A stretch of 43,985 bases of DNA, from NCBI GenBank assembly GCA_028279155.1, contig JANQST010000344.1, forward strand, positions 1 through 43,985. The letters are read 5' to 3'. This DNA is from Cyclobacteriaceae bacterium (GTDB taxonomy: Bacteria; Bacteroidota; Bacteroidia; Cytophagales; Cyclobacteriaceae). Positions 8,025 to 14,855 of this stretch are shown here, one piece after another. A program made the position numbers and the translations under genes. The notes beneath the pieces were generated by a model. That model was given only the letters and a program-made list of their open reading frames with translations. It was not told where the DNA came from and ran no database searches. Position 1 is the first letter of the stretch. The number at the start of each line of letters is the position of its first letter.

Positions 8025-9897
8025 CTGTTAAATTGTAATTTCTCCCAATCGTATTAAATCCGATAATGGCTGTGTATTCCTGATCAAAGACATTGTTGAT
8101 CGCCCCCGAAATAGATAGGGCATCAAATTGAACGCTTGCCGTCAAGTCTATTAAATCAAAAGCTCCAGTCTCAACATCATCAGTCGTGAATGTAGTTGTG
8201 TTGAAAAAAGGCTGAGTTCTTTCACCTGTATGTGTGTGACGAATACCAATATTTGTAGTATTAGATGGAAGATATGTGAGTGTTGCTCCATACTTATGTT
8301 GAGGGATTCTATACAATACCACATCGTCCTTAGTATCCAAATAGGTGTAGTTTGTTCTTAAATCCAGATTGGATGATAAAGCAATCTTTGCATCTATTTC
8401 AATACCACTGGTTTTTATTTCATTGGTTGTATTGAAATATTCTCCACCTATAAAATTGCCACCACCATCAAATAAAGAGCGAAAATCGATTAATCCATCA
8501 TCCTTTCTATTGAAGTAGGCCAAATTCAGTGTCACGGTTGGTGAATAGATACTTCCACCAAATTCGAACGATTGTGATTCTTCAGCATCCAATTCCAAAT
8601 TCCCGAAAGATCCATATAGCTGAAACAAAGAAGGGGTAATGTAGGAAGTTGAAAAGGAGCCAATCAATTTCAGATCCAAATCATTTTGCAATGAAATCAA
8701 ATACGAAGGATTGATATTATACACCAGCTTTGATCCATACTCGCTGTGATTATTTAGCCTTGAACCAATCTGAATGTTGAGGTCGGCCTGTTCAAAAATG
8801 AAGGTTGCATATGGATCAAACATATTGAAATCTGTCTCACTCACTGCAGGCTGACTAAAAGATTGATTCTGATAATTTATCCCACCGATGAATTTGACGT
8901 TAGATGACAGATTTTGATTTAGTACCACGTCAGACTGTAAAGTTTCAGCATCGTACTCGTTGATAAATCGCTGTGTTGGATCGAAAAAATCAGGAGAATT
9001 AAATAACCGATCCAACTTGCTATAAAAGAAATCTCCTTTCATGCTACCGGATCCAATTTTTACCCTGGGAGAAATACCTATTCTAACTTGATGATAGTCT
9101 GAGGTATTATCACCATCAGCAAAAGCCCCTCCATCAAAGTCTGTATCAAAGTCATCAATGGAAGTGGTGAATCCCAACGTGAAGTTTTCTGATAAGTTAT
9201 ATCCTACTTTACCCAGAAAATTATACCCTTCAAATCCATCGTCATCGAAATTTCCACCACCTACTTGATCCTCGGCAGCTGAGAAGCCATCCGTTTTTTT
9301 GTAGCTACCAGAAAAAAGATAGGAAAGTGATCCTGATGTACCATTTACTGAAATTGCCGGATTTATAGTATTAAAGCTTCCATACCCAATCTTGGCATTT
9401 CCCGAAAAAGACTCATTACCAGCTTTTTTCAGTGTAATATTTATAACCCCTGCTGCTGCACCCGTACCATAGAGTGTGCTTAGTCCACCTTTCAAGATCT
9501 CAATGGATTCTACTTGCTCCAGATCCAGGAGTCGAAGATCATACGTTTGATCAATTCCGGAAGGATCATTGAAAGGAATCCCATCAATCAAGATCAGCGT
9601 TCGTTTACTTGAAGCACCTCTTACAAAATAACTAATGTTAGTTCCTAAAGGGCCGAAGTTTCCATCCATTTGAACACCCGGAGTTTCATTCAATAAATCC
9701 GCAACCGTTTTTCCGGGGCTGGAATCTATGTCCTTCCGAGTTATCTTATAAATACTCTTACCAGATTTTTCCACAGGAATTTCAGATTTGGTTCCCGTGA
9801 TAACCACTTCGTCTAATGTGACGGTTCTGAGGGTGTCCTGTGCCTTGACAGTCCAGCCCATGCATGCAAATGCAATGATTAAAAAATACTTTCTCAT
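8008..9897 (-). CDS. btuB: TonB-dependent outer-membrane receptor for cobalamin (BtuB-like)
   Basis: I place the start at the ATG at 9897, giving 629 residues, because it begins a good signal peptide (MRKYFLIIAFACMGWTVKAQ); upstream in-frame codons lie in the riboswitch. A plug domain follows (residues about 30-160: TLDEVVITGT, PGVQMDGNF, FVRGASSKRT, LIDGIPFND, ILKGG, LYGTGAAAGVINI). The rest is a 22-strand-type barrel ending in aromatic NLTVSYGF. A cobalamin riboswitch lies immediately upstream and a B12-type ABC importer diverges from it, which makes vitamin B12 or a related corrinoid the probable ligand. Energy would come from TonB-ExbBD elsewhere. The stop overlaps the end of meaB by 17 nt. 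Confidence 0.92.
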   Translation of the reverse strand: MRKYFLIIAFACMGWTVKAQDTLRTVTLDEVVITGTKSEIPVEKSGKSIYKITRKDIDSSPGKTVADLLNETPGVQMDGNFGPLGTNISYFVRGASSKRTLILIDGIPFNDPSGIDQTYDLRLLDLEQVESIEILKGGLSTLYGTGAAAGVINITLKKAGNESFSGNAKIGYGSFNTINPAISVNGTSGSLSYLFSGSYKKTDGFSAAEDQVGGGNFDDDGFEGYNFLGKVGYNLSENFTLGFTTSIDDFDTDFDGGAFADGDNTSDYHQVRIGISPRVKIGSGSMKGDFFYSKLDRLFNSPDFFDPTQRFINEYDAETLQSDVVLNQNLSSNVKFIGGINYQNQSFSQPAVSETDFNMFDPYATFIFEQADLNIQIGSRLNNHSEYGSKLVYNINPSYLISLQNDLDLKLIGSFSTSYITPSLFQLYGSFGNLELDAEESQSFEFGGSIYSPTVTLNLAYFNRKDDGLIDFRSLFDGGGNFIGGEYFNTTNEIKTSGIEIDAKIALSSNLDLRTNYTYLDTKDDVVLYRIPQHKYGATLTYLPSNTTNIGIRHTHTGERTQPFFNTTTFTTDDVETGAFDLIDLTASVQFDALSISGAINNVFDQEYTAIIGFNTIGRNYNLTVSYGF

Positions 9898-9914
9898 AGT
9901 AATTCGACTATGAG
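9893..9914 (-). promoter_or_regulatory. Start-codon hairpin of btuB, probable riboswitch expression platform
   Basis: In the mRNA, CUCAUAGU (9914 to 9907) and ACUAUGAG (9900 to 9893) form a perfect 8-bp stem with a 6-nt loop. The AUG start codon (9897-9895) lies inside the 3' arm. Closing this hairpin would hide the start codon from ribosomes, as expected for translational control by the upstream cobalamin aptamer. No U-tract follows, so it is not a terminator. I could not identify the competing anti-sequestering strand by eye. Confidence 0.7.
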
Positions 9915-9980
9915 CCTCGTAGAAAGAATGGAGTAAACCCCTTCCTCTGCTTTCACCCGAAGCTTCGTTTTTATAAAATG

Positions 9981-10150
9981 TAGTTGGCAGGTCTCCTGGC
10001 TTGTTCGATTTTGATTCCTTCCCACCCCACCCCAATGGTTATCGGGATCGAGACAGTGGATATGCATCAAAACATTATCCGAACTTACAGTTGCGGGGAC
10101 AGCTTCCGTTTTTCACGGAATTCCCTCTTAATTCCAATCATCCAGGAATA
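9981..10150 (-). promoter_or_regulatory. Cobalamin (B12) riboswitch
   Basis: Read on the minus strand, the conserved blocks of the AdoCbl-type aptamer appear in order: TTAAGAGGGAATTCCGTGAA, then GCTGTCCCCGCAACTGTAA, then CCACTGTC, GGTGGGAAGG, and the B12 box AGCCAGGAGACC. The last ends about 90 nt before the btuB start codon. Binding of cobalamin normally turns off expression of the downstream uptake gene. The limits given are approximate because the P1 helix was not folded. Confidence 0.96.
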
Positions 10151-10247
10151 GATGATCAAAAACCAAATACGGAGCAAAACTAATTATATACTCGATTATC
10201 TCAATAAATGTCTTGAGGAACTACCCGAATGTTCTATTCTAGAAAGT

Positions 10248-10255
10248 TACTTTTG
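10248..10255 (+). promoter_or_regulatory. Possible -7 promoter element of the btuF operon
   Basis: TACTTTTG matches TAnnTTTG exactly but lies only 4 nt before the btuF ATG, which would give a leaderless or nearly leaderless transcript. No convincing TTTG lies about 19 nt upstream. No cobalamin aptamer is visible on this strand in front of the ABC genes. Confidence 0.3.
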
Positions 10256-10259
10256 AGGC

Positions 10260-11330
10260 ATGTTAAAAAATTCCTTTTGGATCTGTGTAATCTTTTTTGG
10301 ATGCGCTGGTAAGGCGGTAGAAAGTGACCGACTTGTCTCAACCAACGAAATCAAATATGCCACCACATTTCATTTTGAAAAAAGTGAGTCAAAAAACTAC
10401 CTGGTGATTTCCGAACCGTGGCCCAAAGCAACCATCGAAAAAAAATATGAACTCGGAAAATCGCTTAATAAGATAGTGTGTACCTCAACCTCGCATTTGC
10501 CATTTTTTGAGATGCTTGGAATGGAAGAGGTTGTTGTTGGTTTTCCAAATTTCAATTACATCAGCTCAGAAGTTTTTCTGAAAAGAGCTAAAGAAGGGTA
10601 TTTAACCGATTTAGGTCCAGATGGAAATTTAAACATGGAGCTTCTCCTAAGTCTCGATCCAGATGCGGTCATCGCTTTTGATATGGGTGGTGAATCCAAT
10701 TCGCTTGACAAAATACAAGAGGCAGGGATACCAGTTATTTACAATTCAGATTTCCTGGAAAAAAATCCGCTTGGCCGTGCGGAATGGATCAAATTTTTTG
10801 GAGCCCTTCTCAATAAGCAAAAAGTAGCAGATTCTATTTTTAACGCGATTGAAACAGAATACATCCGATTGAAAAATCTTAGTGAGAAGGTCACTTCCAA
10901 ACCAACCGTACTAAGTGGTGTTGTCTATGGCGATACCTGGTTCTTACCCGGTGGTCAAAATTGGGCCGCAACATTTTTTACAAATGCCGGTGGAGAATAC
11001 TTATGGCAGGAGGACACTACTTCCGGATGGCTGGAACTAAGCTTTGAAGCAGTATATGAAGCGGGATACAATGCAGATTATTGGATTGGGACCTCCACTT
11101 TGAATAACAGAAATGAGATGCTTGGTCAAGATGGTAGGTACGGATCTTTCGACGCTTTTGAAAATGACAAGGTTTTCAATTACAATAAGAGAATCGGACC
11201 TAATGGGGGTTACGATTTTTTTGAGTCTGGATATTCAAGGCCCGATCTCGTTCTTGCCGATCTGATCAAAATATTGCATCCTGAAGTTTTGCCTGAGTAT
11301 GAGACTGTTTATTTTCAAAAATTAGAATGA
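10260..11330 (+). CDS. btuF: Cobalamin-type ABC transporter substrate-binding lipoprotein (BtuF-like)
   Basis: The 356-residue product has a lipoprotein signal with Cys15 in FFGCAG. The body is a class III (TroA/BtuF/FepB) binding protein: an early lobe with KIVCTSTSHLPFFEMLG and VVGFPNF, the family segment LLLSLDPDAVIAFD, a long connecting helix, and a second lobe with NKVFNYN and the family-like end RPDLVLADLIKILHPE. These proteins deliver B12, haem or siderophores to a FecCD permease. B12 is favoured by the divergent riboswitch-controlled receptor and by meaB. The stop codon overlaps the start of the permease (ATGA), so the genes are translationally coupled. An iron-siderophore or haem ligand is the main alternative. 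Confidence 0.87.
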   Translation: MLKNSFWICVIFFGCAGKAVESDRLVSTNEIKYATTFHFEKSESKNYLVISEPWPKATIEKKYELGKSLNKIVCTSTSHLPFFEMLGMEEVVVGFPNFNYISSEVFLKRAKEGYLTDLGPDGNLNMELLLSLDPDAVIAFDMGGESNSLDKIQEAGIPVIYNSDFLEKNPLGRAEWIKFFGALLNKQKVADSIFNAIETEYIRLKNLSEKVTSKPTVLSGVVYGDTWFLPGGQNWAATFFTNAGGEYLWQEDTTSGWLELSFEAVYEAGYNADYWIGTSTLNNRNEMLGQDGRYGSFDAFENDKVFNYNKRIGPNGGYDFFESGYSRPDLVLADLIKILHPEVLPEYETVYFQKLE

Positions 11331-12382
11331 TTGAGTCCACCATAGATGATTCCAAAAAAAAATGGGAAAGTGTGTTCATCATACTTATCGTGGTTCTCAT
11401 TCTTTGTTTTCTTCTCAACATCACTCTTGGCTCAGTCAAAATCCCGTTCCCTTTTGTAATAAGCTATTTTACAGGTCAAGCCAACAACGATGTATGGGTC
11501 AACATTCTTGAAAACTTTAGGATACCCAAAGCAATAACAGCAACCCTTGCAGGAAGTGCTTTAGCCATAAGTGGTTTGCAAATGCAAACGCTTTTCCGAA
11601 ACCCATTGGCGGGTCCATTCATTCTGGGAATTAGTTCCGGCGCCAGTTTAGGTGTTGCGCTGGTTATTTTTCTTGGCATTTGGATTGGAAGCATTCTTGA
11701 ACTTTCCGGAATAGGTAGAAGCTGGCTTTTGGTAGGAGCTTCAGCAATTGGCTCATTTTTGGTTCTGTTCATCGTGCTTCTCGCTTCTTTTCGAATCAGA
11801 AGTGGTGTTTCTTTACTTATCATCGGGTTGATGTTTGGTTCTGCCACTTCTGCAATTGTTAGCATTCTCCAGTATTTCAGTCAGGCCGAAAACATTCAAT
11901 CATTTGTGATTTGGTCTTTTGGGAGTTTGGGAAGCCTTTCCTGGACTGAACTTTCAGTTTTTACCCCAATCCTCATTATCACGCTTCTGCTCTCACTACT
12001 CTTGAGCAAAAACCTGAATGCGCTTTTACTTGGGGAAGATTATGCGGAATCTATGGGTTTGAAGCTAAAAAAGGCACGAATGCTCATCATAGGATGTACA
12101 AGCATCCTTGCCGGTACGGTCACTGCTTTTTGCGGACCAATTGCATTCATCGGACTTGCGATCCCACACATTGCTCGTATGTTATTCAATACTGGTAATC
12201 ATTTAAGGTTAACTCCGATTGTGATCTTAATCGGTGCAATCGCTTTGCTAATCTTTGACATCATTTCTCAGCTACCTGGCTATCAGGAAACTTTGCCAAT
12301 TAATGCAATTACCTCTCTTTTTGGGGCTCCGTTCGTAATCTGGTTAATTCTCAAAAAATCCAACCTCAAGTATTCTTTTTAG
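11327..12382 (+). CDS. btuC: FecCD-family ABC permease (BtuC-like)
   Basis: The 351-residue protein has about ten hydrophobic membrane segments, as usual for the FecCD/BtuC family. Family motifs are RIPKAITATLAGSALAISG (RxPR-like loop and following helix), NPLAGPFILGISSGASLG, the cytoplasmic coupling loop with GLKLKKARML, and FCGPIAFIGLAIPHIAR. It would carry the substrate across the inner membrane. It starts within the stop of btuF and ends directly before btuD, so the three form one operon. Confidence 0.9.
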   Translation: MIESTIDDSKKKWESVFIILIVVLILCFLLNITLGSVKIPFPFVISYFTGQANNDVWVNILENFRIPKAITATLAGSALAISGLQMQTLFRNPLAGPFILGISSGASLGVALVIFLGIWIGSILELSGIGRSWLLVGASAIGSFLVLFIVLLASFRIRSGVSLLIIGLMFGSATSAIVSILQYFSQAENIQSFVIWSFGSLGSLSWTELSVFTPILIITLLLSLLLSKNLNALLLGEDYAESMGLKLKKARMLIIGCTSILAGTVTAFCGPIAFIGLAIPHIARMLFNTGNHLRLTPIVILIGAIALLIFDIISQLPGYQETLPINAITSLFGAPFVIWLILKKSNLKYSF

Positions 12383-13126
12383 ATGATGAGTGGTCTACAA
12401 ATCCATAATTTAACAGTTGGTTACCCCCCCGATAAGACTCTTATCAAGGACATCAATCTTGAGCTCAATCCTGGAGATTTTGTGGCTTTAGTTGGGCAAA
12501 ATGGTGTTGGTAAGTCCACATTGATCCGAACACTCTGTGGTTTACATACACCATTGAGTGGAGAGATGAAACTTGACGAAAAATCAATCGCAGAACATTC
12601 GGCAAATGAATTGGCTAAAAAAATTGGGATTGTGCTGACAGGGAGGCCTGAGTCAATGAATCTATCGGTGATTGAACTGATCGCATTAGGTCGGCATCCA
12701 CACACGGGTTGGCTGGGTGTTTTGAATGAATCAGACAAAAAAATAATTGAGGATTCAATCTCTCGAATGGAGATCAACTACATCGCAACCAAAAAGCTGT
12801 TCGAGTTGAGTGATGGTCAGCTCCAAAAAGTAATGATCGCCCGAGCGCTTGCTCAAGACACCGATCTGATCATTTTAGATGAACCTACCTCCCATCTGGA
12901 CCTAAAAAATAAAATTGAAGTACTGGATCTACTTAAAAAAATATCTAAATCCGGCAAGGGAATTCTAATTTCCACACACGAAATCCAATTGGCTGCACGA
13001 GTTTGTAATCAATATTGGTGTGTTGACTTTGGTAAACCTCTATTGAAGGGGGAGCCCAGAGAAATGATTGAATCCGGGGTTATACACGATTATCTTCATT
13101 TACCTGAAGAGATTGAGATCGGATAG
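12383..13126 (+). CDS. btuD: ABC transporter ATP-binding protein (BtuD-like)
   Basis: The 247-residue cytoplasmic ATPase has Walker A GQNGVGKST (residues 39-47), signature LSDGQ (142-146, a variant of LSGGQ), Walker B ILDEPTS with D-loop HLD (164-173) and the switch histidine in STHE. The start directly abuts the permease stop; a second ATG one codon later is equally possible. It drives the BtuC-like permease. A terminator follows 12 nt after the stop, ending the operon. Confidence 0.9.
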   Translation: MMSGLQIHNLTVGYPPDKTLIKDINLELNPGDFVALVGQNGVGKSTLIRTLCGLHTPLSGEMKLDEKSIAEHSANELAKKIGIVLTGRPESMNLSVIELIALGRHPHTGWLGVLNESDKKIIEDSISRMEINYIATKKLFELSDGQLQKVMIARALAQDTDLIILDEPTSHLDLKNKIEVLDLLKKISKSGKGILISTHEIQLAARVCNQYWCVDFGKPLLKGEPREMIESGVIHDYLHLPEEIEIG

Positions 13127-13137
13127 CTATAAAATTC

Positions 13138-13166
13138 AAAAAGGGACCCATGGAGAGCCCCTTTTT
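13138..13166 (+). terminator. Terminator of the btuFCD-like operon
   Basis: AAAAAGGG (13138-13145) pairs perfectly with CCCTTTTT (13159-13166), with a 13-nt loop and a following T. The symmetric A/T ends make it a possible two-way terminator. Confidence 0.8.
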
Positions 13167-13297
13167 TGGATGGGATTGATCGTAACCTAACCTAACCGAA
13201 GACGACGATAATGTCGTCTACCCACCCGTTTCACCTAATCACCAAATATGTGGTATCGTATTATACAGATATTCTGCACTTTTTGTTCCACATTTTT

Positions 13298-13317
13298 TAT
13301 GTCAAAGATTTGACATA
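13298..13317. promoter_or_regulatory. Operator candidate 1 (GTCAAA-GA-TTTGAC palindrome)
   Basis: TATGTCAAAGATTTGACATA is a perfect 9-bp inverted repeat around a 2-nt centre. The same GTCAA-N5-TTGAC core recurs 143 nt downstream. The size and symmetry suit a CRP/FNR-superfamily dimer; the regulator is not in the window. Confidence 0.6.
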
Positions 13318-13442
13318 TGGATAATTAATACTCTTCATACGGAAAAGTATTACTGATAAGAGTCCTTTATCTAATAAAGAGTTGGAATTTCTACACGAAG
13401 AATAGCGTTTAGCTGTCCATGTAAACTGAGGTATTCATTTAT

Positions 13443-13458
13443 TGTCAATCGTTTGACA
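13443..13458. promoter_or_regulatory. Operator candidate 2 (TGTCAA-N4-TTGACA)
   Basis: TGTCAATCGTTTGACA aligns base for base with the first palindrome except in the centre. Its centre lies about 60 nt before the transcription start expected from the -7 element at 13498, which is the usual place of a class I activator site. It lies 65 nt before the chosen start codon. Confidence 0.6.
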
Positions 13459-13497
13459 TTACTCCAATTCTCTAAGTAACTTCAATCATGACTCCCG

Positions 13498-13505
13498 TAT
13501 ACTTG
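13498..13505 (+). promoter_or_regulatory. Possible -7 element of the redox operon
   Basis: TATACTTG matches TAnnTTTG with one mismatch and lies 18 nt before the chosen ATG. No good -33 TTTG is present at the right distance, which would fit a promoter that needs an activator. Confidence 0.35.
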
Positions 13506-13522
13506 AACCGTATTTGAAAATT

Positions 13523-14854
13523 ATGCAGCATACCGTGATAATCGGAAATGGGGTAGCAGGAATCACTGCCGCTCGACATATCCGAAAGCTTTCAGACAAC
13601 AAGATCACTGTTATTTCAGGAGAAACCGATCATTTCTTCTCCAGAACAGCTCTCATGTATATCTACATGGGTCACATGAAGTTTGAAAACACAAAGCCTT
13701 ATGAAGATTGGTTTTGGTCAAAAAATAAGATTGACCTAATGAGAGAGTGGGTGACTTCTATTGATTTTGATGGAAAAACCATCGTCTTTAAGAATGGCAC
13801 CTCGCTAACATATGATCAATTGATTCTTGCTACTGGGAGCCAATCTAACTTTTTTGGATGGCCTGGTCAGGATCTAAAAGGTGTCCAAGGCTTATATAGC
13901 TATCAGGATCTTGAACTGATGGAAGAAAACACCAAAAATGTGAAAAGTGCGGTCATTCTGGGTGGTGGATTGATTGGTGTTGAAATGGCTGAAATGCTGC
14001 ATTCTCGAGGTATCCATGTGACTTACTTAATTCGGGAATCTCACTTCTGGGGAAATATGCTTCCTAAGGAAGAAGGTACATTAATTGACAACCACCTGGC
14101 AGAACATGGAATTGATCTCAGAACAGAAACAGAACTCGAAGAAATCCTGGATGATGGAAATGGGCATGTGAAAGGAATTAAAACCAAAACCGGAGAAGTC
14201 ATTGATTGCCAGTTTGTAGGTCTCACTGTTGGTGTTCATCCAAATATAGATCTGGTAAAAGATTCAAAAGTTGAAACAGATCGTGGAATCCTTGTCGATG
14301 AAAAACTTCAAACTAATGTCCCAGATGTTTACGCGATCGGTGATTGTGCTCAGCAGAAAAATCCCCCCGCACACCGAAGACCAATTGAGGCAGTTTGGTA
14401 CGTTGGAAGAATGATGGGTGAAACGGTTGCGCATACCATCACAGGTAATGAAACAAAATATCAACCAGGTGTCTGGTTCAACTCCGCCAAATTTTTTGAT
14501 ATCGAATATCATAACTATGGCACAGTCCTCCCAACATGCCAGGAAGGCTGCTCAGAATTTTACTGGGAATGCCATGACAAAAAGAAATGTATCAAGGTCA
14601 TCTATGAGACGAATAGTCTGAAGGTGAAAGGTGTTAACCTCTTCGGAATTAGGAATCGACATGAGGTTTGGGATAATTGGCTATCTCAGGAGAAGACGTT
14701 GGATCACATCATTGGGAACTTACCAGAGGCGAATTTTGACCCTGAGTTTTTCACTCATTGGGAAGGAGAAATTCAGGAGAAGTTCAATTCCGAATTTTCT
14801 GACAAAACAGTAAATGTTCGAAAACGAGGTTTTCTAGAAAAAATATTCGCATAA
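13523..14854 (+). CDS. FAD-dependent pyridine-nucleotide oxidoreductase with Cys-rich tail
   Basis: I use the ATG at 13523 (443 residues); a TTG nine bases upstream is in frame but less likely. The dinucleotide-binding motifs are GNGVAG (residues 8-13) for FAD and GGGLIG (147-152) for NAD(P)H, with the FAD-ribityl motif YAIGD (270-274). This is the fold of the rubredoxin/ferredoxin reductase and NirB N-terminal group. The C-terminal part differs: Cys339, Cys343, Cys350 and Cys356 are clustered and could bind a metal or an Fe-S cluster. It is the first gene of an operon whose next member is a membrane Fe-S protein, with 1 nt between them. I infer that it feeds electrons from NAD(P)H to that partner. 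Location is cytoplasmic. Confidence 0.85.
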   Translation: MQHTVIIGNGVAGITAARHIRKLSDNKITVISGETDHFFSRTALMYIYMGHMKFENTKPYEDWFWSKNKIDLMREWVTSIDFDGKTIVFKNGTSLTYDQLILATGSQSNFFGWPGQDLKGVQGLYSYQDLELMEENTKNVKSAVILGGGLIGVEMAEMLHSRGIHVTYLIRESHFWGNMLPKEEGTLIDNHLAEHGIDLRTETELEEILDDGNGHVKGIKTKTGEVIDCQFVGLTVGVHPNIDLVKDSKVETDRGILVDEKLQTNVPDVYAIGDCAQQKNPPAHRRPIEAVWYVGRMMGETVAHTITGNETKYQPGVWFNSAKFFDIEYHNYGTVLPTCQEGCSEFYWECHDKKKCIKVIYETNSLKVKGVNLFGIRNRHEVWDNWLSQEKTLDHIIGNLPEANFDPEFFTHWEGEIQEKFNSEFSDKTVNVRKRGFLEKIFA

Positions 14855-14855
14855 C

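Larger units (their letters stand above)
13167..13522. other. Regulatory intergenic region before the redox operon
   Basis: This gap of about 350 nt holds no convincing coding sequence. It contains a short tandem CCTAACCTAACC near 13185-13197, a perfect 7-bp hairpin (AGACGAC 13200-13206, GTCGTCT 13213-13219), two related GTCAA/TTGAC palindromes and a possible -7 element, each listed separately where notable. The length is unusual compared with the tight spacing elsewhere. Confidence 0.7.

Noticed and set aside
9898..10035. Upstream extension of the btuB frame to an ATG at 10035
   Set aside because: The extra 46 residues are encoded by the riboswitch B12 box and its linker, have no protein-like pattern, and would remove the signal peptide from the N-terminus.
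10001..10183. 60-codon open frame on the plus strand
   Set aside because: It is the complement of the cobalamin aptamer; its openness follows from the RNA structure.
13200..13219. AGACGAC/GTCGTCT hairpin as a terminator
   Set aside because: There is no T-run after either arm, and a proper terminator for the btuFCD operon lies at 13138-13166.
13514..13522. TTG start for the FAD oxidoreductase
   Set aside because: The ATG at 13523 gives the standard start for the FAD-binding strand; the three extra residues add nothing.
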